From Gemmatimonadales bacterium (GTDB lineage: Bacteria; Gemmatimonadota; Gemmatimonadetes; Gemmatimonadales; GWC2-71-9), in assembly GCA_036265815.1 (NCBI GenBank), contig DATAOI010000037.1, positions 1-64,000 of the forward strand: 64,000 nucleotides of DNA, written 5' to 3'. Each line of letters begins with the position of its first letter. Within the stretch, counting starts at the first letter, position 1. A model generated the notes under the pieces. It was given only the letters and a program-made list of their open reading frames with translations, did no database searches and was not told the DNA's origin. This document shows, in pieces, positions 18,090 through 27,051 of the stretch. A program made the position numbers and the translations under genes.

Positions 18090-19847
18090 CCCTGCCGCCG
18101 GGTCGACACGGGCGCCGTTCCACAGATAGAGGACCAGAAATCCCAGGCTCGCCAGGCTGGCAGTGAGTCGGATCCCGAATCCCCAGCTCCCCGCCGACAC
18201 GAACCCCTCGATCAGACCCGCCACCAGCAGAAACAACGCCGTGCCCCCCAGCATCCGGATCGCCGTTCGCCCGCTGAGCACCAACGCGTCGGCCCGGCTC
18301 AGATCGCCCGGGGCGACGACCGACCGGCCCAGGAGGAAGCCGGCGGCCCCCGCCACCCAGATAGCGAACAGCTCGAGCAGGCCGTGCCCCAGGATGAACT
18401 CCAGCAGGTAGCCGAGCAGCCCCAGATTGGCGAAGTGGCCGGCGCTGGCCCCGATGCTGAGCCCGTTCACGGCCAGCAGCACCAGCGAGCCAACACCGAG
18501 AAAGATGCCTCCGGCGAAACAGGCGATCGCTACCCGGACATTGTTGGTGATGATGCCGGAGGCCATCAGCGGGCGGTCCTCGCGCCCGATCTCCACGAAC
18601 CCGCGTCCCTGCGCCTCGCGGGTGGCTCCGGCCTCGGCTCGTCGCAGCATGACGTCCGGCAGGAGCTCGGCGGCAAGTGCAGGTTGCTGGCGCATCAGGG
18701 TGAATCCCGCGGCCGCAGGCACGGCGAAAGTGAGGAACGCCACCAGCACGTAGCCCCGCGCCTGCAGGATGGCCGCCGGGCACTCGCGCGCGAGCGCCAG
18801 CCAGAGTCGTCGCCAGGTTCCCCGTTCGTCGCGGTAGAGCGCGTTGTGTCCGGCGGCGACGAGGCGCTCCAGTCGCGCCAGGGTCTCCCCATCGGCACCG
18901 TAGGTCCGGGCCCGGGCCAGATCCGCCGCCACCTCGCGGTAGCGGGCCGCGAACTCCGGCAGCTCGGCCGAGGCGAAGGTGTCGAGTCCTTTCCGGGCGG
19001 CGCGATCCGCGAGCTGCTCAAACTCGTCCCATCGAGGCCGCTTGTCCGCAGCGAAGCGGGTCCCCGCACCCGCGGCGCCTCGCGCGGCCAGGCGTCCCTC
19101 CCGCCGGGCCAGCTCCCGGGCATGCAACTCGAGCAGGTGGGTGACGTCCGGCACTCCTGCCGGCGCGGGGTGGGAGCCGAGCCGCCCGGCGAGCCCGGCC
19201 GCCTGCCGGCTCCGCGCTGCAGGCGTGAGCGCCTGCTGGCGCGCCTCGAAGTGGGAGAGGAGCCGGAACTCCGCGTCGCTGAGCTCGGGAATGGAGGGCG
19301 ACTCGGCGGTCGCCGCCGCTCCTCGGCGGCGCACCGGTGTGTCGGAGGGCCGGTCCCGCACTACCACGGTCCCTGCAACCAGATCACCCAGCCGCTTCCC
19401 CCGCGGCTGGAACGCCACCAGCAGCATTCCGATCAGATACGGCGGCGGCAGGAAGTCAGCCCAGCGGACCAGGTTCCGCACGGCCGCCGCGCTGGGCGTG
19501 ACCGCGTGGCCGGTGTCCATGACGACCCGGATTCCAATGATCCGCTTCCCCGGGGTCTGCCCGCCGCGGAGGCCCTCGAACAGGATGAAATAGCCGGTCC
19601 ATGAGACGAAGCCGCCCAGCAGGAGGAGCGCCTGGCCGACCCGGCCGACGGTGAGCCCATAGCCGGCCAGAATGGCGAGCATCACCACGACGCCGAGGGT
19701 GCCGCCGGCGAGGATCAGCATGTCGAGAATGGCGGCGAGCGCGCGCGAGCCGATGCCCGCGATCTCGAGATCGAGGACCACATGCTCCGGGGTCTCCACC
19801 TCCAGGTGCTGGCGGTAGTCAGGGGGCGGTGGGCGCAGCGCGGGCAT
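18003..19847 (-). CDS. RDD domain-SpoIIM fusion membrane protein
   Basis: 614 aa. Residues about 15-170 are an RDD domain (GIGSRALAAILDMLILAGG, GQTPGKRIIGIRVV, QPRGKRLGDLVAGTVVV). A soluble helical middle part (about 190-330) follows, then a SpoIIM/DUF95 domain with several TM helices (NNVRVAIACFAGGIFLGVGS, NGLSIGA, GHGLLELFAIWVAGAAG). In many bacteria these are separate genes beside MoxR and DUF58 genes, as here. The last 29 codons are antisense to the mini-HisKA gene. Divergent from the gene at 19874, with 26 bp between the start codons. Confidence 0.88.
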   Translation of the reverse strand: MPALRPPPPDYRQHLEVETPEHVVLDLEIAGIGSRALAAILDMLILAGGTLGVVVMLAILAGYGLTVGRVGQALLLLGGFVSWTGYFILFEGLRGGQTPGKRIIGIRVVMDTGHAVTPSAAAVRNLVRWADFLPPPYLIGMLLVAFQPRGKRLGDLVAGTVVVRDRPSDTPVRRRGAAATAESPSIPELSDAEFRLLSHFEARQQALTPAARSRQAAGLAGRLGSHPAPAGVPDVTHLLELHARELARREGRLAARGAAGAGTRFAADKRPRWDEFEQLADRAARKGLDTFASAELPEFAARYREVAADLARARTYGADGETLARLERLVAAGHNALYRDERGTWRRLWLALARECPAAILQARGYVLVAFLTFAVPAAAGFTLMRQQPALAAELLPDVMLRRAEAGATREAQGRGFVEIGREDRPLMASGIITNNVRVAIACFAGGIFLGVGSLVLLAVNGLSIGASAGHFANLGLLGYLLEFILGHGLLELFAIWVAGAAGFLLGRSVVAPGDLSRADALVLSGRTAIRMLGGTALFLLVAGLIEGFVSAGSWGFGIRLTASLASLGFLVLYLWNGARVDPAAGLQLSQHGPHPNGKRLDLAEAGEGLGVDL

Positions 19848-19873
19848 GCAGCGATTGTAATATCTTTGGGGCC
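19848..19873. promoter_or_regulatory. 26-bp divergent start region with symmetric TAATAT
   Basis: The only DNA between two divergent ATG codons. TAATAT at 19858-19863 could be a -10 for the plus strand, giving an almost leaderless mRNA; its complement ATATTA could serve the other strand. No -35 was found. Confidence 0.35.
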
Positions 19874-20653
19874 ATGACGCCTCCCGCTCTGCGCCCGCTG
19901 TCGGTGGGCGAGATCCTCGACGTCTCCTTCACCCTCTATCGTCGGCACTTCGCGCCCCTGGCCACGGTGGCGCTCATCTGCTCGGGCATCCCGATGGTGC
20001 TGAATCTTTTCCTCCAATCGGCGGGCGGCATTCTGTCCAACCTGCCGCTGCTGGCGCTCTACTACCTGCTGTTCGCGGTGCTCAACTCGATCGCGACGGC
20101 GGCCACCGTGTTCATCGTGTCGGAGAGCTATCTGGGGCGGCCGATCGGCGCGCAGGAGGCACTCCGCCGGGCGGCGCCCTACTTCGGGCGGATCCTGATC
20201 TGCTCCGTACTTCTGGGGGGCATGGTGATGGTGGGCTTTTTCCTGGTGGTGATTCCGGGGATCATCCTGGCCACGGGCCTGGTGCTGGCCATCCCCGCGT
20301 TGGTGCTGGAGCCGGGAGCGAGCCCCAGTGCATCGCTCTCGCGCTCGTGGGAGCTCACCCGGGGCTCCCGCTGGCGCATGCTGGGCCTGATCGTGACGCT
20401 GCTGGTGCTGCTCTACGTTCCGCTCGCGGCCATCACCGGCGTCTTCGCGCTGTTCCTGCCCGATGCCACGCGGGTGGGAGTGCTCGGCCCTGCCTCGGGC
20501 GCCGCACTCTTGGCGCTCGCGCTCACCGGCCTCATCCAGGCGTTCATCTTTCCGCTCTTCTACTGCGTGCTGACCGTCGCGTACTACGATCTGCGGGTGC
20601 GGAAAGAGGGCTTCGATCTCGAGGTCCTGGCCGCCACGCTCCAGACCGCCTGA
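19874..20653 (+). CDS. Multi-TM membrane protein of the MoxR-DUF58 cluster
   Basis: 259 aa from ATG 19874 (MTPPALRPLSVGEILD). About six hydrophobic segments and a conserved-looking cytoplasmic N-terminus (GEILDVSFTLYRRHFAPLA), as in the YciC/DUF975-like and glycerophosphodiester-phosphodiesterase-type membrane domains. SRSWELTRGSRWRMLG between TM segments is typical of that group. Function unknown; first gene of a five-gene operon. Confidence 0.75.
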   Translation: MTPPALRPLSVGEILDVSFTLYRRHFAPLATVALICSGIPMVLNLFLQSAGGILSNLPLLALYYLLFAVLNSIATAATVFIVSESYLGRPIGAQEALRRAAPYFGRILICSVLLGGMVMVGFFLVVIPGIILATGLVLAIPALVLEPGASPSASLSRSWELTRGSRWRMLGLIVTLLVLLYVPLAAITGVFALFLPDATRVGVLGPASGAALLALALTGLIQAFIFPLFYCVLTVAYYDLRVRKEGFDLEVLAATLQTA

Positions 20654-20664
20654 CCTCCGCGACG

Positions 20665-21285
20665 ATGGCGAGCCAGGGAGACCCGGGCACGGCCGCCCTT
20701 CGCGCCGTGCTCGACACGGTCTACTCCGCCCCGCAGTATCGCTGGACCGCCGAGCCCGCCCCGTGGCGTCTGCTGCGCGGGTGGTGGCACCGGCTGGCCG
20801 ATTGGCTTCAGGGACTCCGGTCGGACAACCCCGCCATGTTTCGGCTGCTGCTGCTGGCGGTCCTGGTCGCGCTGATTCTGCTGCTGGCGCATGCGGCCTA
20901 CGTCGTCTGGCGAACGGTGTCCGCCGGCACCGCGACAGCCGAGCACGCGCCCGCGGGCCCGAATCCGGATCGGCGCGACGCGGCGTGGTACGCCCGGGAG
21001 GCCGATCGCGCCGCCGCGCGGGGCCGGATGGCCGAGGCACTGCAGCTCGCCTTCGTGGCGCTGGCGCTCACCCTCGAGGCCCAAGGGCTGCTGCGTTATC
21101 AATCGAGCAAGACCCCGGCGGAATGTGCCCGCGATGCTCGCCTGATCCGGGAAGATCGGGAGCGGCTCCGCGAGCTGGTGCGGACGCTCTACGCCCACGT
21201 CTTCGGCGGCCGCCCCTGCGGCCCCGAGGAGTATCGCCGCTGGCGCGAGAACAGTGGACTTGCCTGGCATGCGCCCGCGCACTGA
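20665..21285 (+). CDS. DUF4129 domain protein
   Basis: 206 aa, ATG 20665, 11 nt after the preceding stop. One TM helix (about 55-80: MFRLLLLAVLVALILLLAHA), then the DUF4129 domain (AWYAREADRAAARGRMAEAL, KTPAECARDARL, LYAHVFGGRPCGPEEYRRW). DUF4129 often sits at the C-terminus of transglutaminase-like membrane proteins or alone in MoxR-DUF58 loci. Its end overlaps the next gene by 17 nt. Confidence 0.8.
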   Translation: MASQGDPGTAALRAVLDTVYSAPQYRWTAEPAPWRLLRGWWHRLADWLQGLRSDNPAMFRLLLLAVLVALILLLAHAAYVVWRTVSAGTATAEHAPAGPNPDRRDAAWYAREADRAAARGRMAEALQLAFVALALTLEAQGLLRYQSSKTPAECARDARLIREDRERLRELVRTLYAHVFGGRPCGPEEYRRWRENSGLAWHAPAH

Positions 21286-22471
21286 GCTGGCCGCCGGCGT
21301 GGTGCTGCTCCTGGTGCTCGGCGTGGGTGCCGCAGCCCTGGGCAGCCGGCGCGCACGGCTCACCGACCGGGATCCACGGCGCTCCGGCTACCTCGCCGGT
21401 CCCCTGGGCGCGAGCGGCTTCGCCGAGGCCCTCTCCCGGTTGGGGGTCAGGGTGATGTACTACCGACGGCCGGTGACCGCGATCGACAGCTTGGGTGATC
21501 GACGAACACTGGTCGCGTTTCTCGGACCTACCCGGGAGCTGACCGCACTCGAGGGCGTCGCCCTCGCCCGCGCACGGGTCGATCTGCTGCTCGCGGGTGT
21601 GGGAGCGGCCCCGGCCATCCGCTGTCTCGGCTACGACGTCGTGCGGCGCCTGCGCGACTCGGTTTCCGCCAGACATCCCAATGGCGGCAGCGACGGGCGC
21701 ATGCCATGGGTCAAGGCCGTGCTGTTCCACCGTCTGTCTCCGGTGGCGGTGGACTCGTCCGATCTGGTCGACGGCCGACGGGTGGCCTGCACCGCGCCCG
21801 CCGCGCTCCGGGTGGACACCCTGCTGCGGGATTCGCGGAGCAGGGCGGTGGCCATCCGGCTGACGCTGCCCGGCGACCGCAGGGTGACCCTCGTGGCGGA
21901 GGACCACCTGTTCGCCAATCGGACGATGCGGGAGACGGCGGCGGGGCCATTCGCCCTGCGCCTGGTGGTCCCGCGCTATTCCCGAGTCGTGATCGACGAG
22001 TTCCATCACGGCTTCGATGCCTCGGGATCGCTCGCGGGGGCCACCATCGCGTGGACGACACGGTCGCCCTGGGGCTGGGCCATCTGGCAGCTCGCAATCG
22101 TGGGGCTGCTCGCGCTGTTGGCGGCCGGGGTGAGATTCGGGCCGGCGCGGAGCGCCATCGAGCGCCGCCGCCGCTCACCGCTGGAGCACGTCCGGGCGCT
22201 GGCCACGGCGCTGGCGGCGGCCCGCGGGCACGACGTGGCTGTGCGCCTCATCGTCCAGGGGCTCCGCCGACGGCTGTCGCACGCCGGCCGCTCCATGCGG
22301 GGCGAAGCCTCGGTCTGGCTGGAGGGGCTGGCGCCCGGAGTGCGGACGCCCCGAGGACGCGCAGCCCTGGCCGCGCTCACTACCATCGTCCATCGGCCCG
22401 CGAGCGCCGATGACGTGCTCGCGGCGGCCAACGCCGTCGAGACGCTCTGGGAGGAGGTCAAGCCGTCATGA
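21269..22471 (+). CDS. DUF4350 domain protein
   Basis: 400 aa from ATG 21269 (GTG 21254 in frame is an alternative). N-terminal TM helix (AAGVVLLLVLGVGAAALG), then a periplasmic-side DUF4350-like domain (RSGYLAGPLGASGFAEALSR; VVIDEFHHGFDASGS), a second TM (WGWAIWQLAIVGLLALLAAG) and a cytoplasmic helical tail. It lies in the usual position just before a MoxR gene, with an ATGA overlap. Confidence 0.8.
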   Translation: MRPRTELAAGVVLLLVLGVGAAALGSRRARLTDRDPRRSGYLAGPLGASGFAEALSRLGVRVMYYRRPVTAIDSLGDRRTLVAFLGPTRELTALEGVALARARVDLLLAGVGAAPAIRCLGYDVVRRLRDSVSARHPNGGSDGRMPWVKAVLFHRLSPVAVDSSDLVDGRRVACTAPAALRVDTLLRDSRSRAVAIRLTLPGDRRVTLVAEDHLFANRTMRETAAGPFALRLVVPRYSRVVIDEFHHGFDASGSLAGATIAWTTRSPWGWAIWQLAIVGLLALLAAGVRFGPARSAIERRRRSPLEHVRALATALAAARGHDVAVRLIVQGLRRRLSHAGRSMRGEASVWLEGLAPGVRTPRGRAALAALTTIVHRPASADDVLAAANAVETLWEEVKPS

Positions 22472-23451
22472 CGCCAGACCCGGCCCCACTCACCGCCGAG
22501 GCGGCCGTCGTCCATGGCGCCGCGGCCAACCGGATCACCGACGCGCTCGGGCGCGTGGTACTCGGGCAGGAGGCCGCCGTGCGCGAAGTCGTGGCGGCGC
22601 TGCTCGCGCGCGGGCACGTCCTGCTAGAGGGCGTGCCCGGGACGGCCAAGACGCTGCTGGTGCGGGCACTCAGTCTGGCGCTGGGGCTCGAATTCCGGCG
22701 AATTCAGTTCACTCCCGACCTGATGCCGTCGGACATTACTGGCGTGAGTCTGCTCGCCGGCCAGGGCAGCTTCGCCTTTCGGCCGGGGCCGATCTTCGGC
22801 GACCTGGTGCTTGGCGACGAGATCAACCGGGCGCCGGCCAAGACCCAGGCGGCGCTGCTCGAGGCGATGCAGGAGAGGCGGGTCACGGTCGATGGCGTCT
22901 CGCACGAGCTGCCGGAGAGCTTCACCGTGTTCGCCACCCAGAACCCGATCGAGTTCGAGGGCACGTATCCACTGCCCGAGGCGGAACTGGACCGGTTCCT
23001 GGTCAAGGTGCTGATCGGCTACCCCGAGGAGCCGGTAGAGCAGGGCATCCTCGTCCGGGTGCTCCGCGGATTCGAGGCCGACCTGCCGGCGAGCTACGGG
23101 ATCGGCGACGTGGCCGATCGAACCGATCTTCGGATGCTGCGCCAGGCGAGCCGCGGCGTGCGGGTGGAGCCGAGTCTGGTCGGGTACATCACGGCCATCG
23201 TCCGGGCCACCCGCAGCTCGCCGGTGCTCACCCTGGGGGCGTCGCCCCGAGGCAGCATCGCCCTGCTCAAGATGGCCCAGGCCTCGGCATTGCTGGAGGG
23301 GCGCGGGTTCGTGGTGCCGGACGACGTCAAGACGCTCGCGCCCGCCGTGCTGCGGCATCGAGTGGCGGTAGCACCGGAGCTCGAGCTCGAGGGGATCACT
23401 CCCGACGCGGCACTGCAGGGCATCATCGAGAAGATCGAGGCGCCGAGGTGA
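22468..23451 (+). CDS. MoxR-family AAA+ ATPase
   Basis: 327 aa. VLLEGVPGTAKTLL (Walker A), GDLVLGDEINRAPAKTQAALLEAM (Walker B), EGTYPLPEAELDRFL (sensor 1/Arg finger region) and GASPRGSIALLKMAQASA (sensor 2) identify the MoxR group, which acts as a chaperone-like ATPase with VWA or DUF58 partners. Overlaps the genes on both sides by 4 nt (ATGA, GTGA), implying tight stoichiometric expression. Confidence 0.95.
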   Translation: MTPDPAPLTAEAAVVHGAAANRITDALGRVVLGQEAAVREVVAALLARGHVLLEGVPGTAKTLLVRALSLALGLEFRRIQFTPDLMPSDITGVSLLAGQGSFAFRPGPIFGDLVLGDEINRAPAKTQAALLEAMQERRVTVDGVSHELPESFTVFATQNPIEFEGTYPLPEAELDRFLVKVLIGYPEEPVEQGILVRVLRGFEADLPASYGIGDVADRTDLRMLRQASRGVRVEPSLVGYITAIVRATRSSPVLTLGASPRGSIALLKMAQASALLEGRGFVVPDDVKTLAPAVLRHRVAVAPELELEGITPDAALQGIIEKIEAPR

Positions 23452-24767
23452 TCGCGGTCCCGTCCCGCCGCTGGTTCCTCGTGGCCGCGGCGCTGGCCGG
23501 TGCCGCGCCGCTCGCCGCCTGGTGGCCGGCAGCGGCCGGAGGGTTCCTGCTGCTCGATGCGCTATGGCTGCTCGCGCTGCTGATCGATACCGTGCGAGCT
23601 CCGGGGCCGGCAGCGATCCGGGTGAGGCGGGACGCGCCCCTCGCGTTCGCCCTGGGGCGGCCGGCGCCGGTGCGCTACCGCTGGCAGCATGGCGGCGCCG
23701 GCCGGCTCGACATGCTGGTGCGGGAGGGCCTCCCCGGGCCGCTGGGGGGTGCGAACGCCCCGCGACGTCACCTGCTGGTCCCGCCAGGGAGTGGCACGGA
23801 GGAGCAGCTCCTGGTGCGGCCTATCCGGCGCGGTACTGGTGCGGGCGGCACTCTCTCGATCCGGGTGCTCGGCCCGCTCGGCCTGGCGTGGCGGCAGAGC
23901 CGGTTGGAGCTGCCGTGGACGGCAACCGTGTATCCGGCGGCCCCGGGTACCACACTGCGGGCGCTCCCGCTCCAGGTGGCGCGCCGGCGCGAGGCTGGAC
24001 TCCGGGCCATCCGCCGCCCTGGTGAGGGGCGTCTGTTCGAGGGCCTCCGTGAATGGGTGCCGGGGGATGAGACCCGGATCATCGACTGGAAGGCGACCGC
24101 CCGGCGGGGAAAGACCATCGCGCGGCAGTACGAAGATGAACGGCGGCAGCAGGTCCTGCTGATGATCGACGCCGGACGGCTGCTGACGGCGGAGGTGGAG
24201 GGGGTTGCCCGGCTCGAGGCCGTGATCGTGGCGGCGCTCCATCTTGCGCGGGCCGCCGCCGAGCACGACGACAATATCGGCCTCATGGTCTTCGCCGATA
24301 CGGTGCAGCGCTACGTGGCTCCCGCGCGCGGACGGCGCGCGCTGCGGGCCGTGCTGGACGGACTGGCGGCTGCGGAGGGGCGTCTGGTCGAGTCGGATTA
24401 CCCGGGTGCATTCCGGTATCTGGCGACCCGCAACCGGAAGCGGGCACTTACCGTGCTCTTCACCGATGTGATCGATCGGACCGCCAGCGATGCCCTGGTG
24501 GCGCACGCCGCCACCCTTCGGCCCCGCCATCTGCCCCTGGCCGTGACGCTGCGGGACCCGGCGCTCGAGGCGCTCGCCACCGCACGACCGTCGGGCGTTA
24601 CCACCGCCTTCGAGCGCGCAGCGGCGGAAGAGCTGCTCGGCGCCCGGGACGCAGCGCTGGCGCAGATGCGGGCGCGCGGCATCATGGTGCTGGACGTGCC
24701 GCCGGCGTCGGCCGGCAAGGCCGTGGTGGAGCGCTACTACCAGCTCAAGCGGCGGGGGATGCTGTGA
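23448..24767 (+). CDS. DUF58 domain protein (VWA-like), MoxR partner
   Basis: 439 aa, GTG start coupled to MoxR. Two N-terminal hydrophobic segments (WFLVAAALAGAAPLAAWWP and the next), then the DUF58 motif EGRLFEGLREWVPGDETRI and IDWKATARRGKTIARQYEDE, followed by a VWA-like fold with VLLMIDAGRLL. Some metal-site residues of canonical VWA domains are replaced (IDAGR for DxSxS). Its last 23 nt overlap the convergent HD-GYP gene. Confidence 0.9.
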   Translation: MIAVPSRRWFLVAAALAGAAPLAAWWPAAAGGFLLLDALWLLALLIDTVRAPGPAAIRVRRDAPLAFALGRPAPVRYRWQHGGAGRLDMLVREGLPGPLGGANAPRRHLLVPPGSGTEEQLLVRPIRRGTGAGGTLSIRVLGPLGLAWRQSRLELPWTATVYPAAPGTTLRALPLQVARRREAGLRAIRRPGEGRLFEGLREWVPGDETRIIDWKATARRGKTIARQYEDERRQQVLLMIDAGRLLTAEVEGVARLEAVIVAALHLARAAAEHDDNIGLMVFADTVQRYVAPARGRRALRAVLDGLAAAEGRLVESDYPGAFRYLATRNRKRALTVLFTDVIDRTASDALVAHAATLRPRHLPLAVTLRDPALEALATARPSGVTTAFERAAAEELLGARDAALAQMRARGIMVLDVPPASAGKAVVERYYQLKRRGML

Positions 24768-25827
24768 TCGGGGTGGGCAGGGGCAGGTTGGCCGGGTCGG
24801 GATAGGCGGCGACGAACGCCTCGACCGCGTCGGGGTCGAGCTGAGTGCCGGCCACCCGGCGCAGCTCGCCCACCGCAAGCTCCGGCGGGCGGGCCTCGCG
24901 GTAGGGTCGCCGCGTGGTCATGGCGTCGAACGAATCGGCGACCGCGACGATGCGGGCCTCGATGGGGATCCGGTCGCCGCGAAGTCCGTCAGGGAAGCCG
25001 CGGCCGTCGAGTCGCTCGTGGTGCGAGCGGACGATGCGGAGCAGATCGGGCGACTCCTGCGCCAGAGGAGAGAGCATCCGCTCTCCCAGCGCGGGGTGCT
25101 CCGTGATCTGCCGGAACTCCTCCTCCGTGAGCAGTCCCGGCTTGTGGAGCACCGACTCACGGGTGCCGATCTTGCCGATATCGTGCAGCTCGCCGCCCAA
25201 CCGGATGCCATCGAGAGTGGGCCCCGCGAAACCGAGACCTGCCGCCGTGGCGACGGCGTACTGGCTCACCCGGATGGAGTGTCCGCGGGTGTACGCGTCC
25301 TTGGCCTCGAGGGCTCGAGCCAGCATCTGCACGCCCTGAAGGAAGAGCTCCTGGATGCGCTGGGCCTGCTCGTGCACCTGCCGCTCCAGGTTCTGCTGGT
25401 AGAATCGATTCTGCAGGACCAGCATCCGCTTTTCCAGCGCCCGCGCCACCCGGGCCTGCAGCTCACTCATGGAGATGGGCTTGAGCAGGAAGTCCGCCGC
25501 TCCCTGGTGCAGGCAGTCGACCGCGGTCATCGTCTCGCTGATGCCGCTGAGCATGATGACCGCCGTGTCCGGGTACTGCTGGCGGACGGCCTCGAGAAAG
25601 CCGGCCCCGTCCAGCTCGGGCATCCGCATGTCGGAGATGACCAGCGGCGTCTCCCCGACCTGCTGGAGCAGGCCAAGGGCCTCGCGCCCATTCCCGGCCT
25701 CGTAGCAGGTGAATCCCTGCGCCTGAAGCATGCGCACGAGGGACCGGCGGACAGTCGGCTCGTCATCGACGATAAGACAGTTAGCGGAGCCGGCCACGAC
25801 GGGCTGCGCGTCCTGAGCATTGGTCAT
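24745..25827 (-). CDS. Response regulator with HD-GYP phosphodiesterase domain
   Basis: 360 aa from ATG 25825-25827; an upstream in-frame GTG would add 48 unlikely residues. The receiver (15-130) has CLIVDDEPTVRR, phosphoacceptor Asp in LVISDMRMPELDG and Lys in FLLKPIS. A helical linker leads to an HD-GYP domain: GHSIRVSQYAVATA, GELHDIGKIG, HHERLDGRGFPDGL (GFP in place of GYP). Such proteins hydrolyse c-di-GMP under phosphorylation control. No active GGDEF protein is in the window. Confidence 0.93.
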   Translation of the reverse strand: MTNAQDAQPVVAGSANCLIVDDEPTVRRSLVRMLQAQGFTCYEAGNGREALGLLQQVGETPLVISDMRMPELDGAGFLEAVRQQYPDTAVIMLSGISETMTAVDCLHQGAADFLLKPISMSELQARVARALEKRMLVLQNRFYQQNLERQVHEQAQRIQELFLQGVQMLARALEAKDAYTRGHSIRVSQYAVATAAGLGFAGPTLDGIRLGGELHDIGKIGTRESVLHKPGLLTEEEFRQITEHPALGERMLSPLAQESPDLLRIVRSHHERLDGRGFPDGLRGDRIPIEARIVAVADSFDAMTTRRPYREARPPELAVGELRRVAGTQLDPDAVEAFVAAYPDPANLPLPTPITASPAA

Positions 25828-26003
25828 CTTGACTGTCAGCAAAGGTGGGACTCGGATGCCACGAGCGTCCAAGCACCTGTAGGGTAAGCGATTGCAAGGA
25901 AATTGTCCATCGAAACGATTGGTCTCGCAGCGGACCGCGATTACCTTTCGGCGTTCTCGTCCACTTCTCACAGCAGGCCGGCGCGCGCGGCCGAGGAGAG
26001 CAG

Positions 26004-26246
26004 ATGCCGGGTGTTCAGGCCCGTCTGCGTTCCGAGCATCAGCGGAAGTATCCCGATCTGACTCCGTCAGTGTGGTATGACGTTGCGCCCATCTTTCCCG
26101 GCGTGACGCAGCGGATGGTGAACATGGCCGGAGAGCGGCTTGCCCGCCTCTCCACTCCCCGCGGCTTCGTGATTCTCCGGACGGATCACCTGGAGTTCCG
26201 GCCGGCGGGCAGCAGCGCCAAGTCGGAGGCCAAGGCCACCTCCTGA
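26004..26246 (+). CDS. Small protein, HFEFRGG family member A
   Basis: 80 aa, ATG 26004 with GAGGAG upstream. Shares with three other proteins of this window an N-terminal ARLR-(S/P)-E segment, YP-x4-(V/T)-W and a C-terminal (R/V)-(I/L)-L-x3-H-(L/F)-E-F-R signature (here VILRTDHLEFRPAG). No signal peptide or membrane helix. Function unknown. Divergent from the HD-GYP regulator, with 176 bp between. Confidence 0.7.
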   Translation: MPGVQARLRSEHQRKYPDLTPSVWYDVAPIFPGVTQRMVNMAGERLARLSTPRGFVILRTDHLEFRPAGSSAKSEAKATS

Positions 26247-26279
26247 ACCATCTCTTCCGCTGGTGCCGCCGCTCCGGAC

Positions 26280-26942
26280 TCAGTTACGCCGACGCTCCGA
26301 TTTGCCGAAGCCGTATCCGATACCGGCGTGGAGATGCAGCGCGAAATTCGGCACCGAGGCGTGTCCCTGGGCCACCGGGACCCGGACGTAGGATGCCGAG
26401 CCCCGGGCGTCCAGACTGAGGAAGACTCCGACGAGGATCGGGAAGGTGCGGGTGGCGCTGGCCATCAGGTGAGCTCCCGAGAGGAAGTAGCCGCCCCCGA
26501 ATCCTCGGCTGGCCTCGAGTGTCTGACCCCGGACTCGATTGCGGGGAAAGGTGACGACCGGACCGGCACCGATGGCGAAGGAGAGCGGCCCCCGGCGGAA
26601 CCCCCGACTCAGCGTGATCATGTTCATCCCGTTGGTGATCCGGAATTTCTGTATCTCCGCCGGTCCGTTGGTCAGATAGATCTTGTGATGGGTGAAGTCC
26701 AGCAGCCACCCGCGATCGCCCCGCCAGAGTCCGATTCGCCCAGCATAGTACCAGGTGTCCAACAGCGGCCGTGTGGCCCAATGGGCCGTGAAGTGGAGGT
26801 CGGGCTGGCCCGCCTGAGTGATGGTGAGGGGGGACGGGGCACTCACTGAGGATCCGAAGAAGGCCTGCACCTCGAGCTGCGCCTCGGCCCAGCGAGGGGC
26901 GAGGATCAGGCCGACGAGCACTATCAACAACCGGGCAAGCAC
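26280..26942 (-). CDS. Exported beta-barrel-like protein
   Basis: 220 aa, GTG start with GGGGGAG upstream. Signal peptide (LLIVLVGLILAPRWAEA, cleavage before Q) and then amphipathic strands with Gly/aromatic turns (GWLLDFTHHKIYLT, FAIGAGPVVTFP, GGGYFLSGAHLM, ALHLHAGIGYGFG), an outer-membrane barrel pattern. Family not recognised. Convergent with the small gene at 26004. Confidence 0.65.
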   Translation of the reverse strand: MLARLLIVLVGLILAPRWAEAQLEVQAFFGSSVSAPSPLTITQAGQPDLHFTAHWATRPLLDTWYYAGRIGLWRGDRGWLLDFTHHKIYLTNGPAEIQKFRITNGMNMITLSRGFRRGPLSFAIGAGPVVTFPRNRVRGQTLEASRGFGGGYFLSGAHLMASATRTFPILVGVFLSLDARGSASYVRVPVAQGHASVPNFALHLHAGIGYGFGKSERRRN

Positions 26943-27000
26943 TGGTTGGTTCTCCCCCGGGGGTGGATCGAAGATTCCGGCAGATCGGGCGCACGCGAAA

Positions 27001-27026
27001 CGGGGCGCGGGATACTCCGCGCCCCG
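27001..27026 (-). terminator. Intrinsic terminator
   Basis: 10-bp perfect GC stem (CGGGGCGCGG with CCGCGCCCCG), 6-nt loop, followed on the minus strand by a short U-run (TTTC). 26 nt past the stop of the lipoprotein gene at 27052. Confidence 0.65.
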
Positions 27027-27051
27027 TCCGGCGGACCGTTGCCGTAGGCTG

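Noticed and set aside
23562-24878. Minus-strand open frame of 438 codons
   Set aside because: Antisense to the DUF58 gene; shadow frame.
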